NCBI RefSeq assembly: GCF_000412675.1
Contig: NC_021505.1
Span: 1,048,501 to 1,112,500, forward strand
Origin: Pseudomonas putida NBRC 14164
GTDB taxonomy: Bacteria > Pseudomonadota > Gammaproteobacteria > Pseudomonadales > Pseudomonadaceae
Direction of reading: 5' to 3'
Length of the DNA: 64,000 bases
Shown here one piece after another: positions 43,811 to 53,165 of the stretch. Below the pieces are notes generated by a model. That model saw only the letters and a program-made list of their open reading frames with translations, was not told the DNA's origin and did no database searches. The number at the start of each line of letters is the position of its first letter. Position 1 is the stretch's first letter. A program made the translations under genes and the position numbers.

Positions 43811-43825
43811 AGGTTGTCGTGCGTC

Positions 43826-43864
43826 ATGAAAAAGGGGGCGCCCATGTAATGGAGCGCCCCCTTT
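43826..43864 (-). terminator. Intrinsic terminator of the MFS transporter gene
   Basis: An 11-bp stem AAAGGGGGCGC (43831-43841) pairs with GCGCCCCCTTT (43854-43864). The minus strand continues with T residues 20 bases after the stop. Confidence 0.85.
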
Positions 43865-43882
43865 CAGTGTTGCCAACCAGCG

Positions 43883-45202
43883 TCAGTCAGTAGTAATCCG
43901 CGAGTGTTGCTTGGTGTCCTTCATGGTCGCGTAAACCAGCAGCGAGCAGGCGATACAGGCGGTGACGTACCAGTAGAAGCCGCTTTCCATGCCTGCGCTC
44001 TTGAACCACAAGGCCACGTACTCGGCGGTGCCGCCGAAGATCGACACGGTCAGGGCGTACGGCAGGCCCACGCCCAGGGCGCGAATTTCGGTTGGGAACA
44101 GCTCTGCCTTGACCACGGCGTTGATCGAGGTGTAGCCGCTGACGATGATCAGCGCCGCCATGATCAGGAAGAATGCGCCCCACCAGGTCTGGATGGTGTG
44201 CAGGGTGCTGAGGATCGGTACGGTGAACAGGGTCCCGAGCACACCGAAGGCGATCAGGATCGGGCGTCGGCCGATCTTGTCGGACAGGCCACCGATCACC
44301 GGCTGCAGGCACATGAACAGGAACAGTGTAGCGGCCGAGATGGTGGTCGAGTCGCTGATGCTCATCCCCACGGTGTTGACCAGGTACTTCTGCATGTAGG
44401 TGGTGTAGGTATAGAAGGCCAGGGTGCCGCCCATGGTCAGGCCGACCACGGTCATCAGCTCCTTGGGGTGGCGCAGCAGGGTGCGCATCAGGCTTTCCTT
44501 GGCCTTTTCCTTCTTGGTGAACGAGGCGGTTTCTTCCATGCCGCGACGCAGGTACAGGGCCACCACTGCGCACAGTGCACCGATCACGAACGGCACGCGC
44601 CAGCCCCAGGCATACAGCTGCTCTGTGGTCAGGGTCTGCTGCAGGACAATCAGTACCGCCAGGGCGATGAGCTGGCCGGAGATCAGGGTCACGTACTGGA
44701 AGCTGGAGAAGAAACCACGGCGTTCCTTGCTGGCCATTTCGCTGAGGTAGGTGGCCGAGGTGCCGTATTCGCCACCCACCGACAAGCCTTGCAGCAGGCG
44801 TGCGACGACCAGCAGGACCGGTGCGGCGACGCCGATGGTTTCGTAGCCCGGGGTCAGGGCGATGACCAGCGAGCCGGCGCACATCAGCAGTACCGAGGCC
44901 ATCAGCGCGGCCTTGCGGCCTTTGCGGTCGGCGTACAGGCCCATCAGCCAGCCACCGATCGGGCGCATGAGGAAGCCCACGGCGAAGATCGCGGCGGTAT
45001 TGAGCAATTGTGCGGTGGAATCACCGGCCGGGAAAAAGGCCTTGGCGAAGTACAGCGAGAATGCGGCGTAGACGTACCAGTCGTACCATTCGACCATGTT
45101 GCCGATGGACCCGCTGAAGATCGACTTCAAACGGCTGGCGGTGGTTTTTTCTGCGGCGGGCGCAGTGGCCGCCCCAGCGGGCAGGGAGGTGGCGTTATCC
45201 AT
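43883..45202 (-). CDS. MFS dicarboxylate/alpha-ketoglutarate-type transporter
   Basis: 439 residues, metabolite:H+ symporter family, twelve TM segments. Motifs: GNMVEWYDWYVYAAFSLYFAKAFFP (TM1) and GWLMGLYADRKGRKAALMASV (2-3 loop). Adjacent to a DctB/DctD-like pair and preceded by a sigma-54 promoter, so it is probably the target of that pair. In P. aeruginosa the MifS/MifR pair controls such an alpha-ketoglutarate transporter (PA5530-type), which I consider the closest model. ATG 45202 chosen; codons upstream are not supported. Confidence 0.87.
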   Translation of the reverse strand: MDNATSLPAGAATAPAAEKTTASRLKSIFSGSIGNMVEWYDWYVYAAFSLYFAKAFFPAGDSTAQLLNTAAIFAVGFLMRPIGGWLMGLYADRKGRKAALMASVLLMCAGSLVIALTPGYETIGVAAPVLLVVARLLQGLSVGGEYGTSATYLSEMASKERRGFFSSFQYVTLISGQLIALAVLIVLQQTLTTEQLYAWGWRVPFVIGALCAVVALYLRRGMEETASFTKKEKAKESLMRTLLRHPKELMTVVGLTMGGTLAFYTYTTYMQKYLVNTVGMSISDSTTISAATLFLFMCLQPVIGGLSDKIGRRPILIAFGVLGTLFTVPILSTLHTIQTWWGAFFLIMAALIIVSGYTSINAVVKAELFPTEIRALGVGLPYALTVSIFGGTAEYVALWFKSAGMESGFYWYVTACIACSLLVYATMKDTKQHSRITTD

Positions 45203-45260
45203 CAGGGATACCTTCTCGTTGTTTTTGTGGAGCGCGCCGTGGCGCAGCTTGCCAAGGCAA

Positions 45261-45278
45261 TTGCAGAAGGTGTGCCAA
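45261..45278 (-). promoter_or_regulatory. Sigma-54 promoter of the MFS transporter gene
   Basis: Leftward TTGGCACACCTTCTGCAA gives the GG-N10-GC spacing of -24/-12 promoters (TGGCAC at -24, TGC at -12). It lies 59 bases before the ATG. Confidence 0.82.
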
Positions 45279-45388
45279 ATGGGTGCAGGCTGATTCATTT
45301 GAGGGCAAAACCGCAGTGGTAGTTGACCTGTAGGCGCGGCCTTGCGTCGCGATGGGCTGCGAAGCAGCCCCATGATCGTTCAGAAATA

Positions 45389-45434
45389 AGCGGATTTTTG
45401 CCTATCAGCGATTGCAGGTAAGCGGAAATCCGCT
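45389..45434. promoter_or_regulatory. Candidate upstream activator sites for the DctD-like protein
   Basis: A perfect palindrome AGCGGA-AA-TCCGCT (45421-45434) and a similar half-matching copy AGCGGATTTTTGCCT (45389-45403) lie about 110-170 bases upstream of the sigma-54 promoter, where NtrC-type activators bind. The region touches the stop codon of the activator gene. Confidence 0.65.
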
Positions 45435-46768
45435 CATTCGCGCCCGACAAAATCCTCGCGCACCAGCCCATGCCGCTGCATCTTTTCGTTAAGCGTACGC
45501 CGCGGCAACTGCAACGCCTCCATCACCGACTTGATCTCGCCCCCATGCTGGCGCAAGGCTGCGCGCAGGCATTGCGCCTCGAACGCTTCCATCTGTTCGC
45601 CCAGCGACTGCCCGGCAGGTGTCGCTTCGATGTTCGGCGAACTCAGCCCCAGCGCATGGCGCTCCGCCGCATTGGCCAGCTCACGTACGTTGCCCGGCCA
45701 GTCATGGGACAGCAGCTGAGCCAGTTGTACACCCGACAGCAGCGGGGCGGCACGGCCCAGCTTTTCGCCTGCAGCGCGGGCAAAATGCTCGAACAGCAGA
45801 GGAATGTCTTCACGCCGCTCACGCAGCGGCGCCAGGCGCAGCTCGGCCACATTCAGGCGATAGGCAAGGTCTTCGCGAAAGCGGCCGGCGCGGGCCTCTT
45901 CGAGCAGGTCGGGCTTGGTCGCGGCAATGACACGCAGGTCGACGCTTATGCTCTGGTTGGCACCCAGACGCTCCAGCTTCTGCTCCTGGATCACGCGCAA
46001 CAGCTTGGCCTGCTGCGCCAGCGGCATGCTCTCGATTTCGTCGAGAAACACCGTGCCACCGTTGGCGTACTCCAGCTTGCCGATGCGCTTGCCCTGGGCG
46101 CCGGTGAAGGCGCCGCTTTCGTGGCCAAACAGCTCGGCCTCGAACAGCGACTCGGGAATGGCCGCGCAGTTGAGTGCGACGAAGGGTTTACCGGCGCGAG
46201 GGCCAAAATCGTGCAGGCAGCGGGCCACGCGCTCCTTGCCGCTGCCGGTTTCGCCACGGATCAGCACGTTGACCGGCAGGCTGGCCAGCTCCAGTACTTG
46301 TCGGCGCAGCTGTTGCAGGCCCTGAGACATGCCCAGTAACGTGCCTTCCAGGCGTGACTTGAGGTCTGCCTGTTCGTGCAGCCGGCGGTTTTCCAGCACC
46401 AGCTGGCGCTTTTCCAGGGCCCGGCGCAGGCTGCCCAGCAAGTGCTGCGGGGTGAAGGGCTTTTCGAGAAAGTCGTAGGCACCGCTGCGCATGGCTTCCA
46501 CTGCCATGGGCACGTCGCCGTGGCCAGTCAGCAAGATGACGGGCAAGTCGGGGTCGTCCGCCTGCAGGCGTTCGAGCAATTGCAGGCCATCCATGCCCGG
46601 CATGCGCACATCGCTGATGATGACCCCGGGAAAGTGCTGCGGCAGGTGGGCCAAGCACTCTTCGGCGCGCGCGAACAGTTGCACGCTGAAGCCGGACAGG
46701 CTCAGCCATTGCTCGACTGCACTGCGGATACTGGCTTCATCATCGACGACGATCACTGAATTCAACAT
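45434..46768 (-). CDS. Sigma-54-dependent response regulator, DctD/MifR-like
   Basis: 444 residues, NtrC family. Receiver domain with phospho-acceptor Asp53 (VIISDVRMPGMDG), AAA+ domain with Walker A GETGSGKE, the sigma-54-contacting ESGAFTGA loop, FLDEIESMPL as Walker B, and a Fis-type helix-turn-helix at the C-terminus (GGEIKSVMEALQLPRRTLNEKMQRHGL). It overlaps the sensor-kinase gene by seven bases. It is expected to activate the transporter gene directly downstream. DctD or MifR cannot be told apart from sequence alone. Confidence 0.92.
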   Translation of the reverse strand: MLNSVIVVDDEASIRSAVEQWLSLSGFSVQLFARAEECLAHLPQHFPGVIISDVRMPGMDGLQLLERLQADDPDLPVILLTGHGDVPMAVEAMRSGAYDFLEKPFTPQHLLGSLRRALEKRQLVLENRRLHEQADLKSRLEGTLLGMSQGLQQLRRQVLELASLPVNVLIRGETGSGKERVARCLHDFGPRAGKPFVALNCAAIPESLFEAELFGHESGAFTGAQGKRIGKLEYANGGTVFLDEIESMPLAQQAKLLRVIQEQKLERLGANQSISVDLRVIAATKPDLLEEARAGRFREDLAYRLNVAELRLAPLRERREDIPLLFEHFARAAGEKLGRAAPLLSGVQLAQLLSHDWPGNVRELANAAERHALGLSSPNIEATPAGQSLGEQMEAFEAQCLRAALRQHGGEIKSVMEALQLPRRTLNEKMQRHGLVREDFVGRE

Positions 46769-48519
46769 ACAGGCTCCAGGTCACGGGGCAGGGTAAGGCT
46801 CAGGCGTGCACCACCGGGCAGGTTTTCGACCTGCAGCTGGCCACCGGCCTCGTGGACGATGCCGTAGGAAATGGCCAGCCCCAGGCCCAGGCCTTCGCCC
46901 ACCGGCTTGGTGGTGAAGAACGGGTCGAAGACCTTGGCCAGGTTGGCCTCGGCGATGCCGCCCCCCGAGTCCAGCACGCTCAGGCGCCACCGCTCGCCCT
47001 CGGGTTCGATGCGCACCTCCAGGCGTTTGTAGCGCTTGTCGGCCATGGCGTCGAGGGCATTGCGCAACAGGTTGATCAGCACCTGTTCCAGGCGAATGGC
47101 ATCGCCGCGTACCCAGGCCGGGCGCGCCAGGTACAGGGCCACCTCTACCTCTTCGCTGCGAATGCGGGTTTCCAGCAGGTGCAGGGCCTGGTCGACCACG
47201 GTGGCCAGGTCGAGGCGCTCGCGCAGGCCGACCGGGCTGTTGCGGGCAAAGGTTTTCAGGTGGCTGGTGAGCGCAGCCATGCGCGTCAACATCTGCTCCA
47301 GTGGCTCCAGGGCCTGGCGTGCTTCGTCATGCCGGCCATGGTCGAGCAGCAGGCGCAGGGTTTCCAGTTGCATGCGCTGGGTGGTCAGCGGCTGGTTGAT
47401 TTCGTGAGCCATGGCTGCCGACATCTGCCCGAGCGCCGCCAGCTTGGCTGATTGCACCAAGCCTTCTTGAGCCGTGCGCAGTTCGCGAGTGCGTTCCTCG
47501 ACCTGGCGCTTTAGCTCTTCGCGGCTGCGCTGGCGAAGGCGCGCCAGGCGCAGGCGCTGGCTGACGAACAGTGCGGCGAACACCAGGCTCAGCCACACGG
47601 CGGCGGCGCCCAAGGCGGCATTGCGGCCGTCGGCAGTGACCTGCGGTTTGCGCAGCAGGTGCAAAGTCCAGTTTTCGCCTTCCAGTGGCAGGCTTTCCCA
47701 CAAGTATTCGGCGCTGCCCTCGGGGCCTTGCACACGGCTAAGGGTGCTGTTGGCGGCAAAGCGCGTCAGCACCTGATGCTGCAACGGCACCAGCGGTTGT
47801 TTGTCGTACTGGCGGGTTTCGGCAAGCTCGGCACGGTCGGCACCACTGAGCGGCTGCAGCTCGCGGTAGCGCCAGCCGTCCTGGTTGGCGATGAAGGTGA
47901 TGCCGCGGGCATCGCTCACCAGCAGGATGTCGCTGCCCTGGCGCCACTCGCGTTCAAGTTCCGGGAACTCCAGCTTCACCACCATGGCACCGAGGAAGCG
48001 GCCATGCTCGTCGTTCACCGCGCTGGCGAGGAAGTAGCCCGGCACGCCACTGGTCACGCCCACGGCGTAGAAGCGGCCACTGCCCTGGCTGCGGGTTTGC
48101 TTGAAATAGGGCCTGAAGCCGTAGTTGGAGCCGACATAGCTGCTGGGCAGCCGCCAGTTGCTGGCGGCGATGGCCAGGCCGGTGCGGTCGAGCAGTTCGA
48201 GGGTGGAGGAGTTTGCGGCGCCGTTGATGCGTTCAAGCTTGCGGTTCAGGGCGTCCTGCACCTCTTCGCTGGCCGGGCCACGCAGGGCGGCGATCAGCTC
48301 CGGGTCCAACGCCAGCACGGCGGGCAGGGCGCGGTAGCGGTCGATCAGGGTATGCAGGGTATTGGCGTAGAGGCCCAACTGCTGGCTGGCACGCTGGGCG
48401 TCGTCTTCCATGGCCTGGCGCTTGGCCTGGTGCATGGCCCAACCGGCACTGAGGGCGGTACCCAGCACGATCAGCAGGGTGATCAGCCCCAGACGCAGGG
48501 CGCGAAAGGAAAAGGGCAT
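46762..48519 (-). CDS. Membrane sensor histidine kinase, DctB/MifS-like
   Basis: 585 residues. TM1 near 10-30, periplasmic double-CACHE/PAS-like sensor to about 300, TM2 near 310-330, coiled coil, HisKA with AALGQMSAAMAHEINQPLTTQRM (phosphorylated His), and HATPase with N box and G boxes (DSGGGIAEANLAKVFDPFFTTKPVGEGLGLGLAISYGIV). DctB-type sensors detect C4-dicarboxylates; MifS types alpha-ketoglutarate. ATG 48519 chosen; a longer frame upstream runs into a REP. Pair gene overlaps by seven bases. Confidence 0.92.
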   Translation of the reverse strand: MPFSFRALRLGLITLLIVLGTALSAGWAMHQAKRQAMEDDAQRASQQLGLYANTLHTLIDRYRALPAVLALDPELIAALRGPASEEVQDALNRKLERINGAANSSTLELLDRTGLAIAASNWRLPSSYVGSNYGFRPYFKQTRSQGSGRFYAVGVTSGVPGYFLASAVNDEHGRFLGAMVVKLEFPELEREWRQGSDILLVSDARGITFIANQDGWRYRELQPLSGADRAELAETRQYDKQPLVPLQHQVLTRFAANSTLSRVQGPEGSAEYLWESLPLEGENWTLHLLRKPQVTADGRNAALGAAAVWLSLVFAALFVSQRLRLARLRQRSREELKRQVEERTRELRTAQEGLVQSAKLAALGQMSAAMAHEINQPLTTQRMQLETLRLLLDHGRHDEARQALEPLEQMLTRMAALTSHLKTFARNSPVGLRERLDLATVVDQALHLLETRIRSEEVEVALYLARPAWVRGDAIRLEQVLINLLRNALDAMADKRYKRLEVRIEPEGERWRLSVLDSGGGIAEANLAKVFDPFFTTKPVGEGLGLGLAISYGIVHEAGGQLQVENLPGGARLSLTLPRDLEPVC

Positions 48520-48550
48520 CGGGGCGGATCCGGATGATTGTGATATCGGG

Positions 48551-48648
48551 GCCTGCCTCTTCGCGGGCTTGCCCGCTCCCACTGGATACTCACAGCCCGA
48601 TGGACCTGTGCAGTACCTGTGGGAGCGGGCAAGCCCGCGAAAAGGCCG
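48551..48648. repeat. REP pair (CGGGCTTGCCCG type)
   Basis: Arms around CCTCTTCGCGGGCTTGCCCGCTC and the inverted copy GAGCGGGCAAGCCCGCGAAAAGG. Between the kinase gene start and the bglX stop. Confidence 0.86.
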
Positions 48649-48666
48649 GTACAGGCGACCTTTCGG

Positions 48667-50958
48667 TTACAGCAGTTCGAAGCTCTGCTGCTGCACCGTC
48701 TGGGAATCCAGCCCGACCTGGACATTGAATTCCCCTGGCTCGGCAACCCGCTGCAGCTGGCCATTGTAGAACTTCAGGTCTTCCTCGCTGATGCGGAAGG
48801 TCAAGGTGCGTGACTCGCCCGGCTTGAGCATCAGCTTCTGGAAGTTCTTGAGTTCCTTGACCGGGCGGCTCATCGACGCCGACACGTCCTGCAGGTACAG
48901 CTGCACCACGGTCTCGCCGGCTACCTTGCCGGTGTTCGCCACCGTCACCTTGGCCTCCAGTGTGTCGCCGCGCTTGAGGTCCTTGTTCGACAGCTTCAGG
49001 CCCGACAGCTCGAAGCTGCTGTAGCTCAGGCCATAGCCGAACGGGTACAGCGGGCCGTTGGGCTCTTCAAAATACTGCGAGGTGTAGTTGCCTGGTTTGC
49101 CAGGGGTGAACGGCCGACCGATGCGGGTGTGGTTGTAGTACATCGGGATCTGCCCGACCGAGCGCGGGAAGGTGATGGCCAGCTTGCCGGACGGGTTGTA
49201 GTCACCAAACAGCACGTCGGCGATGGCATTACCACCTTCGGTGCCGGCGAACCAGGTTTCGAGGATGGCGTCGGCCTGCTCGCGCTCCCAGCTGATCGAC
49301 AGCGGCCGGCCGTTCATCAGCACCAGCACCAGCGGTTTGCCAGTGGCCTTCAGGGCCTTGATCAACTCGCGCTGGCTGGCCGGGATCTCCAGGGTGGTAC
49401 GGCTCGACGACTCGTGGGACATGCCGCGGGACTCGCCGACCACTGCCAACACCACATCGGATTGCCTGGCCGCCTTGACCGCTTCATCGATCAGCACCGC
49501 AGGCGGGCGCGGGTCGTCGACGATTTCCGGGGCATCGAAGTTTAGGAAATTCAGGTAATCGAGGATCGCCTTGTCGCCCGTGACGTTGGAGCCTTTGGCG
49601 TAGACCAGCTTGGCCTTGCCTTCCACGGCGCGGCGCAGGCCTTCGCGCACGGTTACCGAGTGCACCGGTTTACCGTCGGCGGCCCAGCTGCCCATCATGT
49701 CGATGGGGGCATCCGCCAGTGGGCCGACCAGGGCGATGGTGCCGGTCTTTTTCAGCGGCAGGGTCTGGTTGCGGTTTTCCAGCAGCACCAGGCTGCGGCG
49801 TGCCACGTCACGCGCAGCTTCGCGGTGCAGGCGGTCGTTGCCGTAATAGTCCTTCAGGTCGGTTTCGGCTTTGCCGATGCGCACGTACGGGTCCTTGAAA
49901 AGGCCCATGTCGTACTTGGCGCCAAGCACTTCGCGTACCGCCTGGTCCAGTTCGCGCTGGGTCACTTCGCCTGACTTCAGCAGGCCTGGCAGCTCTTCGC
50001 CGTACAGGGTGTCGTTCATGCTCATGTCGATGCCGGCCTTGATCGCCAGCTTGGCGGCTTCACGGCCGTCGCGGGCGACCCCGTGGCGGATCAGTTCCTG
50101 GATGGCGCCGTGGTCGCTGATGGTCACGCCTTTGAAGCCCCACTCCTTGCGCAGCAGGTCGTTCATCAGCCAGGTGTTGGAGGTGGCCGGCACGCCGTTG
50201 ATCGAGTTCAACGCCACCATTACCCCGCCAGCACCGGCGTCGAGCGCGGCGCGGTAGGGCGGCAGGTAGTCGTTGTACATTTTCGGCAGGCTCATATCGA
50301 CCGTGTTGTAGTCGCGCCCGCCTTCCACTGCACCATACAGGGCGAAGTGCTTGACGATGGCCATGATGCTGTCGGGGTTTGCCGGGCTGCTGCCCTGGAA
50401 CGAGCGCACCATCACCTGGCCGATCTTGGAGGTCAGGTAGGTGTCCTCGCCGAAGCCTTCGCTGGTACGGCCCCAGCGTGGGTCGCGGGCGATATCGACC
50501 ATGGGTGCGAAGGTCATGTCCAGGGCGTCGGCCGAGGCTTCGATGGCTGCCGTGCGGCCCACCTTGGCGACGGCGTCCATGTCCCAGGTGGCGGCCATGC
50601 CCAGGCCGATGGGGAAGATGGTGCGTTCGCCGTGAATGGTGTCGTAGGCGAAGAACATCGGGATCTTCAGGCGGCTGCGCATGGCCGCGTCCTGCATCGG
50701 GCGGTTTTCGGGTGCGGTGCGCGAGTTGAAGGTACCCCCGATGCGGCCTGCGGCAATTTCTTCGCGGATCTTTTCGTGGGGCATTTCCGGACCGATGCTG
50801 ATCAGGCGCAGTTGGCCGATTTTCTCGGCTTCGGTCATCTGGCTGATCAGGTGCTCGATGAACGCCTGCTTGTCCTGCAGGGGCGGGGCATAGGGGGCGG
50901 CAAGGGCCGCCTGACTGGCAAGGCCCATGGCCAGGCCCAGCAAAGACAGTTTCATCAT
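48667..50958 (-). CDS. bglX: Periplasmic beta-glucosidase, GH3
   Basis: 763 residues with a signal peptide (cleavage near ALAA-PY). GH3 family: (alpha/beta)8 barrel first, with VKHFALYGAVEGGRDYNTV and nucleophile Asp in GVTISDHGAIQE; second alpha/beta sandwich with the acid/base region; C-terminal fibronectin III-like domain (LEAKVTVANTGKVAGETVVQLYLQD). It hydrolyses beta-glucosides in the periplasm. Tandem ATG codons at 50958 and 50955 are possible starts; GGA precedes both. Monocistronic. Confidence 0.93.
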   Translation of the reverse strand: MMKLSLLGLAMGLASQAALAAPYAPPLQDKQAFIEHLISQMTEAEKIGQLRLISIGPEMPHEKIREEIAAGRIGGTFNSRTAPENRPMQDAAMRSRLKIPMFFAYDTIHGERTIFPIGLGMAATWDMDAVAKVGRTAAIEASADALDMTFAPMVDIARDPRWGRTSEGFGEDTYLTSKIGQVMVRSFQGSSPANPDSIMAIVKHFALYGAVEGGRDYNTVDMSLPKMYNDYLPPYRAALDAGAGGVMVALNSINGVPATSNTWLMNDLLRKEWGFKGVTISDHGAIQELIRHGVARDGREAAKLAIKAGIDMSMNDTLYGEELPGLLKSGEVTQRELDQAVREVLGAKYDMGLFKDPYVRIGKAETDLKDYYGNDRLHREAARDVARRSLVLLENRNQTLPLKKTGTIALVGPLADAPIDMMGSWAADGKPVHSVTVREGLRRAVEGKAKLVYAKGSNVTGDKAILDYLNFLNFDAPEIVDDPRPPAVLIDEAVKAARQSDVVLAVVGESRGMSHESSSRTTLEIPASQRELIKALKATGKPLVLVLMNGRPLSISWEREQADAILETWFAGTEGGNAIADVLFGDYNPSGKLAITFPRSVGQIPMYYNHTRIGRPFTPGKPGNYTSQYFEEPNGPLYPFGYGLSYSSFELSGLKLSNKDLKRGDTLEAKVTVANTGKVAGETVVQLYLQDVSASMSRPVKELKNFQKLMLKPGESRTLTFRISEEDLKFYNGQLQRVAEPGEFNVQVGLDSQTVQQQSFELL

Positions 50959-51144
50959 CAATTCCGTTGTGGGGCCTCTGCCGTATCCAGGGTGATACGC
51001 GCGCGGCCGAAGTTTTCAGGCGGCTATTGTTGTACGATTCGCAGGCTTACTTTCCAGCAGCGGATTATGCCTGAATATGTCGTCTGCGGATGAAGCCCCG
51101 AGTGCCGGGACAACAACTATAAGAACGCTCAAGAGACCGACGGC

Positions 51145-51762
51145 ATGACCCCCTTCGACGAGTACCATCAACGGCAGATTGCCGAAGCCATTGCGCGTGC
51201 CGAACGGCGCACCGATGCCGAACTGGTGACGGTGCTGGCTCGCCGCGCCGACGATTACGCCTATTGGCCGCTGTTGTGGGCCGCCGTGCTGGCGCTGGCG
51301 GTGCCAGGCCTGTTGCATTGGCTGCTGGCTTGGCCCAGCGTGCGTGGCTTGCTGGTGGCCAACGTGTTGCTGTTCGTCGGCTTGTGCCTGCTGCTGCGCA
51401 ACCCGCGCCTGGCCGGCTGGCTGATCCCCCGTGCCCTGCGTCGCTGGCGTGCTTCACGGCTGGCCCAACAGCAGTTTCGCGAGCAGAACCTGCAGCGCAC
51501 CGCAGGCGCCACGGGTGTGCTGATTTTTGTCAGCGAGGCGGAGCGGCATGTGGAGATCCTGGTCGACCGCGGTATCGAGCACTGCCTGGACGCCGAAGCC
51601 CGCGCGGCCATCGGAGCGCGCTTTGCCGAACAGGTGCGCCAGGGCCGGACCTTGCAAGGTTTTGTCGAGTGCATCGAGGCGTGTGGCGAGCTGCTTAGCC
51701 AGCACGTGCCGCCAACCCATGCCCGTAACGAGCTGCCCAACCGTTTGGTGATTCTCGATTGA
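51145..51762 (+). CDS. TPM-domain membrane protein
   Basis: 205 residues. A TPM (Psb32/YgcG-like) domain is split by two TM segments (YWPLLWAAVLALAVPGLLHWLLAW and VANVLLFVGLCLLLRNP). The distal part GVLIFVSEAERHVEILVDRGIEHCLDAEARAAIGARFAEQV is the typical TPM beta-alpha unit. The usual neighbour LemA is absent here. Monocistronic; function unknown. A weak ribosome binding site (AGAGA) precedes the ATG. Confidence 0.8.
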   Translation: MTPFDEYHQRQIAEAIARAERRTDAELVTVLARRADDYAYWPLLWAAVLALAVPGLLHWLLAWPSVRGLLVANVLLFVGLCLLLRNPRLAGWLIPRALRRWRASRLAQQQFREQNLQRTAGATGVLIFVSEAERHVEILVDRGIEHCLDAEARAAIGARFAEQVRQGRTLQGFVECIEACGELLSQHVPPTHARNELPNRLVILD

Positions 51763-51794
51763 TCCGGATCCGCCTGGCTTGACGCGTTCCCGGT

Positions 51795-51866
51795 GGGGGC
51801 GGGTTCACCCGCGAATGTTGCCTGGAGGCCACCGACGCATTCGCGGGTAAACCCGCTCCCACAGGG
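51795..51866. repeat. REP pair, partly degenerate
   Basis: GGGGGCGGGTTCACCCGCGAAT and the inverted ATTCGCGGGTAAACCCGCTCC. Lies between the TPM gene and the methyltransferase gene and overlaps the upstream extension of the latter's frame. Confidence 0.8.
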
Positions 51867-51906
51867 TGTAGAATGCGCTTCCCGCTATTCGAGGCACCGT
51901 TTCTCC

Positions 51907-53121
51907 ATGTCCGCCAGTACTTCCGCCCCCTCCGCGCCGGATGCGCGCGCTCAGTTTCTCGACCTGCTGAACGCCGCCCTGCACGGCGATACCTTGGTCA
52001 AACTGGTGCTGGCGCGCCATGTCGGTGCCGATCAGACCTTGCAACGGATCATTGCCAAGCCGTTGCAGGTCAAGGGCCAGCCGTGCCTTTCGCTGGTCTA
52101 CCGCCACCAGACCCGCGACATCACCCGCAACCTGCCGCTGGACCAGGCCCAGGCCCTGGTCGCCGAGCTGCTGCCAGACAGCTTCCGCAACGCCCACCTG
52201 TTCGATGCTGACGGCGAAGTGCAGCTGACCTTCAGCAAGAAGGGCAAGCCGATGCTGCAGCGTCACGGCGCACAGGCACCGCGTGAGGTGACTGCCAGCA
52301 GCGGCCATGACCGCGAGAAGAAGCGTTACCTGGAGTTGTCGCGCCCGTTTTTGCGCGACCTGGGCGTAACCGATGCACAAGGCGCGTTGATTCCGTCGAT
52401 GTCGCGCAAGTGGAAGCAGATCAACAAGTTCATCGAGGTCTTTGACCACGCCTTGGCCAGCGCCCCGGTGCCGGCCGGGCAGGCACTGCGGGTGGCCGAC
52501 TTTGGTTCGGGCAAGGGCTACCTGACCTTCGCCATGCATGATTACCTGCGCAACAGCCTGGGCCGCGATGCACAGGTCACTGGCGTAGAGTTGCGCCAGG
52601 ACATGGTCGACCTGTGCAACACCGCTGCCGCACGCCTGGAGCACCCGGGCCTGGAGTTTCAGTGCGGTGACGTGCGCAGCGTGGTGCCAGAGGCCATCGA
52701 GGTGATGATCGCCCTGCATGCCTGTGACATTGCCACCGACTACGCCATCCATACCGGCATCCGCTGCAACGCCGCGATCATCATGTGCTCGCCGTGCTGC
52801 CACAAACAGATTCGCCCGCAACTGCACAGTCCGGGGTTGCTGCAACCCATGCTGCAGTACGGCCTGCACCTGGGCCAGCAGGCCGAAATGCTGACCGACA
52901 GCCTGCGGGCGCTTTACCTTGAAGCGTGCGGTTACGAAACCAAGGTATTCGAGTTCATCTCGCTGGAGCACACCAACAAGAACAAGATGATTCTTGCGGT
53001 GAAGCGGCAGAAGGCGGGGGACAACGGGGCGTTGCTGGAGAAGATTGGCCAGCTCAAGGCGTTTTATGGGGTGCAGGAGCATTGCCTGGAGACGTTGCTG
53101 CGGGCGGATGGGTTGCTCTGA
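51907..53121 (+). CDS. SAM-dependent methyltransferase (Methyltransf_32-like)
   Basis: 404 residues. The Rossmann SAM-binding motif is VADFGSGKGYLTFAMHDYL, followed by VTGVELRQDMVDLC. Downstream is IALHACDIATDYAIHTGI and a Cys pair in SPCCHKQIRPQL, as in the PF13679-type enzymes (GSTCD/METTL25 relatives). The N-terminal 150 residues are an extra domain I do not recognise. Substrate unknown, RNA is likely for the group. I chose ATG 51907 because earlier in-frame codons run through the REP. Confidence 0.8.
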   Translation: MSASTSAPSAPDARAQFLDLLNAALHGDTLVKLVLARHVGADQTLQRIIAKPLQVKGQPCLSLVYRHQTRDITRNLPLDQAQALVAELLPDSFRNAHLFDADGEVQLTFSKKGKPMLQRHGAQAPREVTASSGHDREKKRYLELSRPFLRDLGVTDAQGALIPSMSRKWKQINKFIEVFDHALASAPVPAGQALRVADFGSGKGYLTFAMHDYLRNSLGRDAQVTGVELRQDMVDLCNTAAARLEHPGLEFQCGDVRSVVPEAIEVMIALHACDIATDYAIHTGIRCNAAIIMCSPCCHKQIRPQLHSPGLLQPMLQYGLHLGQQAEMLTDSLRALYLEACGYETKVFEFISLEHTNKNKMILAVKRQKAGDNGALLEKIGQLKAFYGVQEHCLETLLRADGLL

Positions 53122-53165
53122 CGGCAACCCCCAGCAAGCCTGCGCGCGCTCCTGCTGGGAGCGTG

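Noticed and set aside
45345..45373. GGGCTGC/GCAGCCC hairpin as a terminator
   Set aside because: Stem of only seven bases with mismatched flanks and no T tract; it lies between the regulator gene and its target promoter, so it was not called.
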